Of a stretch of DNA of 64,000 nt, positions 53,380 through 64,000 are shown one piece after another (position 1 is the stretch's first letter; each line of letters starts with the position of its first letter). The notes beneath the pieces are model-generated. The model had not been told where the DNA came from, ran no database searches, and worked only from the letters and a program-made list of their open reading frames with translations. The position numbers and the translations under genes are program-made. The stretch is from Eonycteris spelaea (Eukaryota; Chordata; Mammalia; Chiroptera; Pteropodidae), in assembly GCA_003508835.1 (NCBI GenBank), contig PUFA01000003.1, positions 24,061,001 through 24,125,000 on the forward strand, in the 5' to 3' direction.

Positions 53380-53870
53380 CATTGATAATAATAGGTTTCC
53401 CTGAAAGATACATTGTAATCCATTCACATCCGGGCACTGCGGGCTTATAAAGAGAAGGCGCTGCGGCCGCCGCTGCTCCTCCAGACAATGACTAGGGAGG
53501 GGCGGGGCGGGAGCGGGCGACCATCGAGTGGTAAACAGAGCGCCTAGAGAGGCGCCCAAGATGGCGGCGCGTGCGAGCCACGCCCCTCCGCGACCTACGG
53601 CGGTGGCGGGGCTCCGGCGGCTGTCGCGAGTGGGACCGAACTGCAAGAGCTCCCGAGGCTGGGGCCGTTAGCCGACACCGGGTTCCTGCGCGCTTCGTTT
53701 TGTTCCCGTTCCCTGGCCTTCCCTGTTTTACATTGTAGTTCCTAAATTAATTAAGGAATTAAATTCTACAGACTTCCACAAGGGAGTCAGATCCCCTGGC
53801 TCACCCTGAGGGAGGCTCGAGAGAGGCCGCGCCGGCCTCACTAACGGAAAGCCTGAGCCTGGGTTCTCTC
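53380..53870. promoter_or_regulatory. Second CpG-rich block with Sp1 and YY1 motifs
   Basis: A separate CpG-dense segment lies about 1.3 kb beyond the main island, with AT-rich DNA between them. It contains a strong GC box (gggaggggcggggcggg, 53495-53511) and a perfect YY1-type motif CAAGATGGCGGC (53557-53568, plus orientation), which usually sits just downstream of CpG-island start sites on the sense strand. A TTATAAA-like element is at 53444-53450. The orientation of the YY1 motif suggests plus-strand initiation near 53.5 kb (divergent from TCF4), but a minus-strand alternative TCF4 promoter is equally possible. Open frames across it start at non-ATG codons and are GC-driven, so I do not call a gene. 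Confidence 0.6.
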
Positions 53871-54345
53871 GCTGTGTGGAACCCTTTCTCTAAGCGAGGC
53901 TTGAGCAGTGTGGGAGAAGTCCCCGGAACCGAGTTGTAACTCCTGAGCTTGAAGACGGATGTAGGTCCTCTCCTCCTTGCCCACTACCCACACACCGTCT
54001 TTTTCTGGACCCCTGGAAAAGAGAACTTTGCTGCTCTGGAAAGTCTCCACTGGGAAAAGACTTTCATTTGTTGCTTTGTAGACTCAAATCGAATTTGTAC
54101 CATGAACCAGTACTGAATCAACTCCCGGTTCTGCCCAAGCAATTACCTCCTCTAGTTCGCGAATGCAAATAACAATGCCCACTTTTAAGAACTTCATAAG
54201 AATTAAAGATTTAAGTGGAGCCGCCACTAAAATCTTGCTGTCTATAATTCCTGGTTAAACCAACTAATAGTTCTAATCTAGCTGACGGGATTTTAAATGG
54301 AGATTTTTCTATTCCAGAGGAATAGCTTTTAGTCCTCCCACCAGC
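53871..54345. other. Flank, nothing recognised
   Basis: GC content falls off from the second CpG block. No repeat or exon is recognised. Confidence 0.4.
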
Positions 54346-54349
54346 CAGA

Positions 54350-54500
54350 AATGAGTAACAATAATGACAGGTAACGCTTATACATGGGTTTACAATGCAC
54401 CAGACACTGTTCTAATAATTTCACGAATATTGGCTGCTTGAAACCAAAAAGTGAATCTATGGAGTATGTGTTACTACTATATCTTACAAATAGAAAGCCA
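54350..54500 (-). mobile_element. MIR-like SINE
   Basis: Minus-strand MIR features: gcttatacatgggtttacaatgcaccagacactgttctaataatttc, then gagtatgtgttactactat. Confidence 0.65.
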
Positions 54501-54512
54501 GAAGCAAGCAAC

Positions 54513-55140
54513 TGTAGACCTTGCAAAAGAATATACCTGCCAAGAAGGCCTCCTTGTGGTTAATTGGGCCCCAAATCATAACCAGAGTGTAGCAGTTGTT
54601 GCAGACAAGCCTCTCAAACACTCTGAACTTCAGGGAAAGCCACAGACTGAGCTGCCAGCCTCCTACAACTGTGCCCCTTCCGCCTGAGCCCACCCTTATA
54701 AAGGAGTTCCTGGCACTATGTTTTGACCAATGGGCTGAGACCTGTCCCATCCGATGAGAACCCCATAGTTAGATCTTCATTTGCATCTTTCCTGACCAAT
54801 CATACCAGCTCTATAACGACAGTTTAGAATGTGCTATTTTGACCAATCAAGATACTATTTGGGCCAATCAGACTATGCAAATTTGGAGTCATCATTTACA
54901 TAAAAATAGTCCAATCAGGGACCAGGGCAGGTCCAACTTCCTCTATAAAAAATGGCCTCCCCTTTGCATCCATGGAATACACTTTGGGTTTCCTTTGGAG
55001 GCTGTGTGTCCCTGTTTTGCAAGCTGCTCATTTGAAAAAAGTTTCTCATCTTTCAGCACCCAAGACTGGGGACTCCTGTTGCCATTAGATTGGTGGCAGC
55101 AATCTTTTGTTTATATAAGGTTGAGCAGCTTGACCAGGGC
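54513..55140 (+). mobile_element. Solo LTR-like element (ERV1-type)
   Basis: The segment has the layout of a retroviral LTR. Five CCAAT boxes lie at about 54726, 54793, 54843, 54864 and 54909 in the U3-like part. A TATA box (TCTATAAAAAATGG) follows at about 54940 and an R/U5-like part (tttgcaagctgctcat, then ctgggga-type) after it. No internal gag/pol sequence adjoins, so it looks like a solo LTR. It reads on the plus strand, away from TCF4. A TGGTGGCAGC phrase at 55091 could be a primer-binding remnant, which would place the LTR end near 55087. The family cannot be named without a library. Confidence 0.65.
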
Positions 55141-55144
55141 AGTT

Positions 55145-57430
55145 TAACTTGACTAAATTAAACAACTTTATTAAGTGATAGAGCCCACCTTTGAAGTTAG
55201 GCCTTCTGTGATCGGTCAACATTCAATTACATTCCTATATTATCCAGGAGTAGGAACATCCTAATCTCCATTTTATGATGCAGTTTTATGTCATTAATAG
55301 ATAAGAGTTTAGATCAGTTTTCAAGACCTTTTGTTTATATGTAAGTTTTTAGAGAATAAGAATTAGGGCATTTATAATTTGATTCCTGTCTTCTATCTTC
55401 ATTCCATGTTCTCATCTTAAAATAATATGTAACATTTAGACACTGTTTTATGCTACATTATCACAAGCATTATCTCTGATTCTCAAAATAAGCCTCTACA
55501 GGCTCTATGGAGATGATGTAATAGAAAGATGACATTTTATTTAGGAGAAATATTCCATTGACTCTACCTCTAATCAGCTCTGTGACCTAAGGCTTGATAT
55601 CACTGTCTTTTACTGTAAAATGCAAGGCTAGATTAGATAATCTCATAAGACTCCTTCTAGTTTCTAGATTTTAAAATTTCCCCTTTCTCTGAATTTCAAG
55701 GAGTAATAAATGAACTGTCAAGAAGTCAGTGATTGGATTGGGTCTGGGAACTACATGCACACAACTGATGGCTAGTGCATTTTTTTTTTTAATTGCGGCC
55801 TACAGTCAGAAGACCATACAAATATCCTTCTCATTTTAAATTAAGAGTAAATTTGGTTTGTTTGATTTTGTTTCCCCTGAACTATCAGAAGAATAGGTAT
55901 ACTTATGAATATTGGAGGTACCCGACAAAAGAAGACTCAGTAGAATGCTGTGAAACTTAGGTAAAAAGGAAAATATAGAAGATATATTTTGGAGTGTCTG
56001 CTCAATCTATAGACTCCCTTCCCTAGGAACCTGCCCATAAATGCTGATTTAGAGGTAGAACTTGATGTGGGTGTCACATGAGTCCTTCCTGCCCCAGCCC
56101 CTCCAGTCCCAGCTGATTGGACCACACCAACCAAAAGTAGAAGAGATTAACAGTAGTCTGTGGTGAGTGATGAATTGGACATGTTGATGAGAGCCGGCCA
56201 GAGCTGGTGCCAGGAAGGCAGGCCATGCGAGAGCCATGGTTATGGGGAAATAAGAACTATGAGTAAGCAGAGGACATTGCTCTTTACGTAAAACAGAAAA
56301 GTCTTGGAAGTTCCCAGAAAAGCAGACAGTTTAGTACTAGGAAGAAATGCCTAGAGATACTTTTTCAATTATTATGAGAACCACCTTGCCTCCTGTCCAT
56401 AAGAGAGCTGATTCCTGCAGTGCTCCCCTTCCCTAAATGAGCTAGCCTGAGTACTTTTGTGATCCTGCAACTGAAATGTTTTATTAGAAAATTGTGCCAC
56501 ATATAGTCAAGACAGTATATACAAGTGCCATACCCTTTTCTACTGTATTATGACCTTGGGCAAATTTCACATTTTGTGAGATGTAATATAATTAACGTGT
56601 CTTCAATACTTTATATGGCTGGTTAAAATTGAATGAGACAGTGGACATGAAAGGGCTCTGAAAAATGACAAAGTCCTATCAAATGCAAGGCATCATTATT
56701 GTATAAACTGAGTTGATGCCTAAAGATAACATTTCTTTCATAGGAGTGTGGAAGGAGTGGCAAATATTGAAACTCAGTGAGTCACGGACATTGAAGGGTG
56801 CTTGGATGAAACTTCATTTTTGTTGAAGATGTCAAGGCTCACATGGGATGTCATGTCCAAAGTCACATCACCAATGAGTTAGAGAGCCAGAAGTATCTCT
56901 CCAGTAACTGAGCGCTAGTCCAGTAATGTCACACTATTCTTCTACAAATTTCATCCAGTTTGCTCACCCCTAATCCTGACCATGTTAAAATAAAAAGCAG
57001 ACCAAACCATAAACCAAAAAAAATCAGATCTTTGATGATCTAATAAAATTCCTCGAAAAATTCAGCAAGTAATTTTTAAGTGTCTACCTTGTGTAGGCAG
57101 CTATTCTCTCAAGACCTGGGGCAAAAATGTAAGCAAAGAAACCAGAATGAAATAAATGTCAAAAGCAGTCTTGATTGAATGGTGAAGTCACAGTGAAGAA
57201 GATACAGCTTTGGAAGATGTTTGGAAGAGACAGGGCTGCCTTAGCATGTTTTCAGGTTGATATATCAAAAGGCACAAACATCTGGGACCCCAAACTGATG
57301 CCTCGCATATACTGCAGCACTGAGTTAGAAAAACAGCTGAAAGGACAGAATGGGAGGATTCCAGTCAGTGTGTGTGAAAGAAGTCCAGAGCTTCAACATC
57401 CAGAGTCCCACAAACACAAGGGACTTTGCA
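55145..57430. other. Flank with scattered MIR pieces
   Basis: MIR-like pieces occur at about 55560-55680 (+, ctctgtgacctaaggcttgatatcac), 56540-56680 (+, gaccttgggcaaatttcac) and 56775-56945 (-, ccaaagtcacatcaccaatgagttagagagcc). A unit at about 56040-56280 is unassigned. No gene is seen. Confidence 0.5.
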
Positions 57431-57439
57431 TTGGCCGGT

Positions 57440-57785
57440 CCCATGATCCTTTCCCTGGCTATTCACACAGCTGGCTCCTTGGTTATCCTTCTGGTCTCAG
57501 CTTAAATACTACCTCCTCCCAGAGACTTCCCTAATCATTCTGTCTAAAGTAAGCACCCATTTTATTATTCTTTGCCTCATCATCAGCTTTATGTCCTTAG
57601 TGGCACATTTTCCAATTGGGACCTTTTTGTTAATAGGTTTCCTCTATATTACCTGTCTTCCCCATCAGAGGGTAGACTTCATAACACAGGGACTACATGA
57701 ATCTTGTTCACTTTCTGTACTTACACCTAATGCAGTGCCTGGCACTTATCAGATGTTCTATACCATTTGTTAAATAAATAAAGAA
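57440..57785 (+). mobile_element. L2 LINE 3' end
   Basis: L2 order: cctccccagagacttccctaatcattctg-like segment, then ttatattacctgtcttccccatcagagggtagacttcat, then aatgcagtgcctggcacttatcagatg, ending gttaaataaataaa. Confidence 0.85.
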
Positions 57786-58101
57786 TTTGTCTTTATCCTC
57801 AAGATACACACTTCACACTGAAGAGTACAGCTTTTATAACTTTTCAGATCAGTTTCTCTTAAGGTTCCATTTTAGCTTGGTTTCATTGTTGGTAGATAGT
57901 GCTGGTGAATATTCAGTTTGATCTGCAACAGGCTATTGGCTCCTTATCACCTAGACCCTAAAAATAGAACAAAGATAATTATCTTAATTTACCAAACTGT
58001 GGGGACTGCCTATTTCACAACTGTAATAAAAGTCATTGTATTGCTTCACTATTACACAACTTTATGGATGAAGAAATCGTGGGTTGGGGTACAACAAACA
58101 T

Positions 58102-58569
58102 CTACTACTTGGTGGAGCTGAGACTTAAACACAGGTAGACCATGCTGCTTCTAACAGCTTAGTGACATGTGCCATGGCTTTAGGTCACAGACAGCTGTGG
58201 AAGAGATCTGCATGTGTTGAACTTTTAACCTTGTTCACACACGGGGAGGAGGAGACCACCTGGGAACAGACCAAGTGCTCTATACACAACATCTTCGTTT
58301 CTTCTCTGGAACTCTATTCCTGCTTTATTCTCCCAACTCATAAGCCCCTCAAGAATGACAAAACCCTTAAAATACAACACACACTATAACAGAGAAAAGA
58401 GTTTCATGATTAGAATGAAGTATTCTAGAAGGCTGGCAGTAAATCTTTTAAGTCTCCTTTAATTAACAAAACTCTGTGGACACTAAAATTGAAAGATTGT
58501 CAGTTTTATTTTTCCTCTCTCCTTTCCACAAACCCCCAAAACATCTAAAACTAAAGTCAAAATTCTGCA
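58102..58569 (+). repeat. Left arm of a large inverted repeat
   Basis: This roughly 468-bp arm recurs in reverse complement at 58881-59347. In the best part (58154-58340) about 93% of positions match by eye. The unit begins with a MIR-like edge (gtggagctgagacttaaacacagg) and ends aaaattctgc. The ORF on this strand and the one on the opposite strand of the other arm give almost the same peptide (MTCAMALGH...), a shadow of the duplication rather than a gene. Confidence 0.92.
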
Positions 58570-58880
58570 TTCCCAGAATCATTATACAATCCACTGTCTT
58601 CTCTCCGCACCTTGGGTAACTATTTACGCATGGATCCCACTTTGTGCTGTTGGTGTACTGTGTGCTTTGGTTTAGTACATGTTCTCTTTACAAAGGCGAA
58701 GAGCAGGTCTTTGTACCCTAATGACTTGGCACACTGCTTGGCACATAAGGGACTGTTTATGGAACTAAATTATTCCTTCGAGAATGACCCAGAAAATCAA
58801 GCAACTTTGGAAATAAAGTTATATGATGACAGATTGGTGTTTAAAATAACAAACCTTCCTATTGGACCTAGCATGTAACA
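58570..58880. other. 311-bp spacer between inverted arms
   Basis: The spacer has a MIR-like end (ttggcacactgcttggcacataagg at about 58727) and otherwise unique sequence. Confidence 0.6.
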
Positions 58881-59347
58881 GCAGAATTTTGATTTTACCT
58901 ACTTTTAGATGTTTGGGGGGTTTGTCGAAAAGGAAAAGTAAAAAAATAAAACTCATTCTTAGTGTCCATAGAGTTCTGTTCATTTAAAGAAGACTCAAAA
59001 GGTTTAGTGCCAGCCTTCTAGAACATTTCCTCCTAATCATGAAATTGTTTTCTCTGTTATACTTTGAGTGTTGTATTTTAGGGGTTTTGTCATTTCTGAG
59101 AGGCTTATGAGTTGGGAGAATAAAGCAGGAATAGAGTTCCAGAGAAGAAACGAAAATGTTGTGTGTAGAGCAGTTGGTCTGTTCCCAGGTGGTCTCCTCC
59201 TCCCCATACGTGATGCAAGGTTAAAAGTTCAACATATGCAGATCTCTTCCACAGCTGGCTATGACCCAAAGCCATGGCACATGTCACTAAGCTGTTAGAA
59301 GCAGCGTGGTCTACCTGTGTTAAGTCTCAGCTCCAGCATGTAGTAGC
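58881..59347 (-). repeat. Right arm of the large inverted repeat
   Basis: It is the reverse complement of the left arm from gcagaatttt (58881) to catgtagtag (59347). The differences are mostly substitutions and a few small indels. Outside this arm a MIR continues on the plus strand. Confidence 0.92.
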
Positions 59348-59495
59348 TAAGTGATCTTGGGCAATTGGCTCTACCCGGAGCATCAGTTTCCTCACCCATA
59401 AAAAGGGCACAATAATCTGTCATAGAATTATTATGACAGATTAAATACAATCGTGTTATCAAAAGCACTTGGCACAATGCTCATCCAATGATTGT
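59348..59495 (+). mobile_element. MIR SINE (continues out of the inverted arm)
   Basis: MIR order: aagtgatcttgggcaattgg, then gcatcagtttcctcacccataaaaaggg, then aaagcacttggcacaatgctcatcc. Its 5' part lies inside the right arm. Confidence 0.85.
59413..59443. repeat. Perfect 12-bp stem inverted repeat
   Basis: TAATCTGTCATA and TATGACAGATTA flank a 7-nt loop within the MIR. Confidence 0.95.
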
Positions 59496-59499
59496 CACC

Positions 59500-61290
59500 T
59501 AGAAATTATGATATATACTCTTTAGTGTCACATCTTTCAAACTGCACGTCTCAACTCTCTATCGTTGTGGAATTGACTTACTGGACTGTGATCAACTTTT
59601 TGTTTGAAGTGAAATAGAATAACAGAAAATATCAACATGTATGGCATGAATTAAGAGTAAGTATTATTTACAAAAGCTATTTCAGGTGTATATATACAAT
59701 AGAGTACATATGTACAAGATCACATCAAAAATATTTAAAGCCACTGCTTTAGTAGATGGGCCTCACTGCTTTGCTAGCGAGGGTATTCATGAAGCATATT
59801 CTGGGATCATAATGGAGAAGTGAAAAGAAAGTTAATCACCCCATTCTATTTCTTCTCTTGTCAAACTTATTTTATTTCAAGACCCACAGCCACCTCCCAC
59901 CATAGAAAGGGAGATAGATAGAAAGATAAATGGATTAAAATATACAATTTAGAAAAGACAGTAGGAATTTTGGAAAACAGCAGGAGAACCATTCATGTAT
60001 TCAAAAGTGAAATAAAACTGATTGAACTTAATACACTTAACCTGCTTTTTAAAATCCTTCAAAAGCTGTTAGTTCCCTCATTCAGGCCCCCACCTACCTC
60101 TCCAACTTTAAGACCATCTCCTTCCCTAAAAGAAATGTCATCTCTAGTCAATTAACCATACGGCATAGTTTTATTGAACGGTTTGTCTAAGAAAAGCAGT
60201 ATGCAAGTTATGATGAGGAATTCGAGATGAAAAAAACAGAGCCTTCAAGCTCCCAGTATTCATACCTAGTGCGTAGGTCAGACATATACAAATCACGCAA
60301 CACAGGAAAGATTAATTGGAGAGCTATCAAGAGGTAAAATCGTGCCACTATACTATAGTGAAATTAGTGTATATCAGCTGGAGAAATCTAAGGCTTCTTA
60401 CAAGAGAGAAGGCTAGAGTTGGATCTGGAAAGAGACATGGTATTCCCATGAACAGGTAGAGAGTGAAGGACATTCTGGGCCAAAGTACTAACCCTGGCAA
60501 AGGCTGGAAGACTTGATAGTCAGGATCTCAGAGTTCATGAGTGTAACTGAAGGACTAAAGTGTTAAAGCCCAGTTGGCAAATGTGGACTCATTTGTCTTT
60601 AGTACCACTACATGGAACTATTAGGGTCATGCACACAGCAGCAGTGATCAGATATGCCTAAGAAGAGCATTCAGGAAGCAATGCAGAGGATAACAAAGGT
60701 AAGAAGAAACCAAAGGCAGAGGCCAGTTAAAAGCTCTTGTACTTCTCTTAGCCAGTGATTATAAGAGTGTGAAGGAAGGCTGTGGCTACGGCCATGGAAA
60801 CCAGACTCTTTCAAGAGACATGTATAATTATGAGAAAAGTTAATTGTGTTACAAAGCAATAGAAAAATGCATTCAAACTGGCTTAAGCAATAAAGGTCTC
60901 ACAAATCTAAAGAGTCTAGAGCCATCAATTAGGTCTTTAGCTTCATTTATCCACCTTTCTCTCAGTTCAGCCCAACTTTATGTGTCTGGCTAACTACCTC
61001 ATGACCCCCAAAATGGCCACCACTCTACACTGAAGCTATGAGCTTTGCCTAAGATAGTTGCTGGTTCCCCTTAAGCCTCGACACTAAAGCCTCATCTGAG
61101 CTCCAACTGTATCATCTTAGGAAGAACATCACTTTTGATCCAAGCCACATAATGACCAGTTTACATTTATCACTAAGTAATTATGTTGCTAAGGCTCAAA
61201 TCAGTTAAAGCTCACTCCTGGAGCTGAGGTGAAGCCAATTCTACCCAACCCACAAGGTTTATATACTTGGGGAAAGGAAAGATAGATGTT
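59500..61290. other. Flank, one unassigned repeat-like segment
   Basis: The segment at about 60160-60560 (tattgaacggtttgtctaag, then tggagagctatcaag) looks like an old repeat similar in style to 3585-3870. Otherwise nothing is recognised. Confidence 0.35.
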
Positions 61291-61299
61291 GGAGAGACA

Positions 61300-61785
61300 A
61301 ACACAAGGTTTACCAAGCTTTCTGGACATCCGTGCCACTTTGGTATGCTCTTTGGTATCTATCATCAGAGAGTAGTTTTGCCTATTATTGAAATTGGAAT
61401 CATCTAATATATATTCACATGCATTGGCTCTTTTACTTATCATTACATCTGTAATATTCCTACATGTGATTTTGTGTAGGAGCAGGCTATTCTTTTGTAT
61501 TGCTGTATAGTATTCCATAAGAATATACAACAATTTATTTATCCATTCAAACCCCACTTCATTCCCCCAAAATACAGGGTTTCCCAATTTTGACTGCTAT
61601 GAGTAAAGCTGCCTTAAAAGCTTTATCCATGTCTTTAGGTTGATATATGCACTTATTTAGCCTGGCCTTGTACCTAGGATATGCCTAGAATTGCTGGGTA
61701 GGCACATCTTAGTTTCAGAAGAAACTACCAGACAGTTTTCAAAAGTGTTTAACCAATTTGTACTCGCACCAGCTTTACTTTTAAT
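61300..61785 (-). mobile_element. L1 3' region, minus strand
   Basis: Read antisense it follows the L1 end region: ttgtattgctgtatagtattccataag, then tttatccattcaaacc, then gactgctatgagtaaagctgcc, then gaattgctgggtaggcac, then gtttaaccaatttgtactcgcaccagc. It is old and broken. Confidence 0.8.
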
Positions 61786-62039
61786 ATAAATTACTATAAT
61801 TTATATATTTACATATTGGCCTTGCTTCATCAATTAGACTCTAAACCTCTAGAAGGCAAAGAATGTCCTAGAGATCTTCATTGTTTCAATGTCTAACATT
61901 GAGCTCTGCACTGGCATAATGATTCCATCAATTTTCAACAAACATATGACTATGACTTAAAAATTATACATTGATTATCATGTTATTAATAATAATGTTT
62001 TCTTATCTCACTTTCGTGTATAAATCCCCCACAAAATTG

Positions 62040-62530
62040 ATAATGGGATCTTGAAGAGATACTTGCACACCTGTGTTTATTGCAGCATTATTCATGACCA
62101 AAGGTGGAAGGAACCTAAGCATCCATCAGGGGCTGAATGGATAAAGAAAATGTGGCATATACATACAAAGGAATATTATTCGGCCATAAAGAAAGAAATC
62201 CTGTCATATGCTACAATGTGGGTGAGCCATGGTACATTATGTCAAGTGAAACAAACCAGTCACAAAAGGACAAATACTGCATGATTGCACTTATATGAGG
62301 TATCTAGAATAGTCAAATTTATAGAAACAGAAAGTAGAATGGTGCTTGCTAGGAGCTGGTGAGGAAGGTGTGAAAAAGAGTCATTCAGTAGGAATAGAGT
62401 TTCAGTTTTGCAAGATGAAAAGTTCTACAGATCTATTGTACAACAATGTATATGTTGCTAACACTACTTACTGTACACCTAAAAATGTTTAAAAACGTTA
62501 CGTGTTTTTTACCACAATAAAAACAAAGTG
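62040..62530 (+). mobile_element. L1 (L1MA-like) 3' end
   Basis: Plus-strand L1 order: tgtttattgcagcattattcatgacc, then gaatggataaagaaaatgtgg, then gaatattattcggccataaag, then ggacaaatactgcatgattgcac, then tgtacacctaaaaatg. It ends ccacaataaaaacaaa, with an AATAAA signal near 62516. It points towards the neighbouring minus-strand L1 end. Confidence 0.9.
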
Positions 62531-63110
62531 TTTTCTTTCTAATTTAGAATGTTAAACTTGAATACGCTATCACACATATACATTCACAATAAACAAAACA
62601 GTATAGCCATTGTTTCTCTCAAGTTTGATTCTTCCCAGAATATTATGGCTATCTAAATATTACTGATTGAATTATTTAATCTATTTTCAGTTAATGACAA
62701 ATTTTATCATATGCTGTTTTAGCCATTTACAGGTTACATTAAAGTTGTATAGTTCTCTTAGAATTTGATAAAGATTAATTTTTGTATTTATTTCTTAGCT
62801 AACTCACAGGAAACTTTTGAGCGTTCTCAGGTATTCTAGATTGCGCTACTGGCAAATTCTGTTCTCATTTCTTCCTTATTGTAGCTGCTTCTGTGGTTGT
62901 TTTCTCTCCATGTGTATTGTTTGAGTTCTTTGTCGTTCTGCCTGAAACCTATAGATTCTACTTGTAAATTTCAGTATACTACCCATATTCCCTTTGCATG
63001 GGATCATTTGTGGCTTCAACGAAGTGGCTCACTTGGGTGTTCTCATGGACTCATGGACTACACTTTCGCCTCTGCAGGAAACTGAGGAGCCTGCTGACTT
63101 CCATGAGGAT
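62531..63110. other. Flank, nothing recognised
   Basis: AT-rich unique DNA. Confidence 0.4.
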
Positions 63111-63114
63111 TCAT

Positions 63115-63235
63115 CAGTGCTTGCAAACTTTCATGAGCATCACGGTTTATCTGGGGGGGGGGGCTTGTTAAAACTTGTAGTCCTGAGCACCAATCACAGA
63201 GGTTCTGATCCAGCAAATCTGAGGAGGAACAAGGA
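63115..63235 (+). mobile_element. MER5-like hAT fragment (tentative)
   Basis: Phrases such as catgagcatcacggtttatctggg, then cttgttaaaacttgtagtcctgagcacc, then cagaggttctgatccagcaaatctgagg resemble MER5-type elements. An 11-G run (63152-63162) interrupts it. Confidence 0.5.
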
Positions 63236-63704
63236 CCCATGCAATAATGTGCTGGAGCCAGCTTGCTCTGGCTCAGGAGACACAACTGTACACATTCTTC
63301 CCAGCTCCACATTCAGTGATGTCATGTGGATAGTTTCAAATCAGTGAGGTGGGAGCATGTATACCACTGAAATCAGCAAATGCTAACAATCAGGAGTCTC
63401 CTCCCAGCTCACCTCTACGTCCCAGAAAGCTAAGTGTTAAACATTCGCCAGCATGCCACTGGACGGACACATGATTATTCAAGCAGCCAGGTGATAAGTG
63501 ATGCTGATTTTGTTAGTCTTGAAACCATACATTGAGTTGTATGAGAGCAGGCACACACCACCTGCACACACAACCTACACTCACACACACATACACACAC
63601 AAGTCCAGATTTTGCAACCAGTAGGAAATAGTTGCATTTACTGCAACCGCTAGAACTTCAAATGCATGGTAAGGCAAATCATTTCTCAGGGTCAAAATAT
63701 CTTT

Positions 63705-63830
63705 GTCAGTCAGTCGATCTGTCTCTGTCTGTCTATCTCCATCCATCCATTTATCTATCTATCCAATACTATTCGTCTCTCTGATTAATATATCTATACC
63801 TAATATACACTCGTATCTATATCTATATCT
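63705..63830. repeat. Imperfect tetra/hexanucleotide repeat block
   Basis: Units of GTCT, ATCC and ATCT run through 63708-63763, and a short ATCTAT series follows at 63813-63830. Confidence 0.85.
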
Positions 63831-64000
63831 ACATTTATTTTGATAAATCCGGTATGTACCACTTTCCCAGACTGTCTTCTTACTCCGGGTATTTACTCAG
63901 TCCATAAGATCTATTTTGATTCCGAAAATCAGGAGAAGAGAGAACTGATGAGCCTACTTCTTTCTGTTGAGACTTCTGCGACTGCCCTAGTGTCACCATG

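Noticed and set aside
53377..53646. 89-codon open frame on the minus strand across the second CpG block
   Set aside because: It begins at TTG, its only methionine is the last residue, and no donor joins it in the phase of the TCF4 coding exon. Long open frames are expected in GC-rich DNA.
58162..58389. Two near-identical predicted peptides (with 59105-59287 on the other strand)
   Set aside because: They are mirror images produced by the inverted repeat, not a gene pair.

Overview
The window is vertebrate nuclear DNA from a placental mammal. It is AT-rich, has spliceosomal introns and two CpG islands, and carries many old interspersed repeats (MIR, L2, L1, hAT/Charlie-like and Tigger-like elements) plus dinucleotide microsatellites. 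I see no Alu, rodent B1/B2, carnivore SINEC, ruminant BOV or pig PRE-1 copies, so it is probably not primate, rodent, carnivore, ruminant or pig. A short L1-type 3' end at about 33.0 kb resembles tails I associate with bats. I treat that only as a weak hint towards Laurasiatheria, possibly Chiroptera.

The one gene I can identify is the 5' end of TCF4 (E2-2/ITF2, a class I bHLH transcription factor), on the minus strand. Its first two coding exons are at 50661-50752 (start codon, residues 1-24) and 48930-49002 (residues 25-48 plus one base of codon 49). Both have canonical splice sites and encode the known TCF4-B N-terminus. A non-coding first exon lies in the CpG island at about 51.3-52.1 kb, with a likely donor just below 51668. 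A second CpG-rich promoter-like block sits at 53.38-53.87 kb. Between the two coding exons, at 49782-49844, is the orthologue of the human CTG18.1 repeat (linked to Fuchs corneal dystrophy). Here it is short and heavily interrupted.

Layout: 1-48929 is intron downstream of the third exon (intron 3 in human RefSeq numbering). It holds no recognised coding exon. It contains an L1 3' end (4.2-4.7 kb), a HAL1/L1-like fragment (8.1-9.3 kb), a MIR cluster (12.0-14.3 kb), two Tigger-like elements (16.7 and 27.3 kb), a hAT/Charlie-like fragment (28.8 kb), a long decayed L1 with a nested insertion (31.5-36.0 kb), an L2 copy (37.8 kb) and many microsatellites. 48930-52100 is the TCF4 exon/CpG block. 52100-64000 is upstream flank or upstream-isoform intron. 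It carries a second CpG block, a solo LTR-like element with five CCAAT boxes (54.5-55.1 kb), an L2 copy (57.4 kb), a large inverted repeat with about 470-bp arms (58.1-59.35 kb) and two oppositely oriented L1 3' ends (61.3-62.5 kb).

I found no evidence of a previously undescribed gene system. The items most worth a second look are the interrupted CTG18.1 orthologue, the large inverted repeat upstream of TCF4, the Z-DNA/G4-prone sequences around the promoter, a 57-bp alternating purine-pyrimidine palindromic tract, and the LTR pointing away from TCF4. Repeat family names come from recalled consensus sequences, not from a search. Boundaries are approximate unless stated otherwise.
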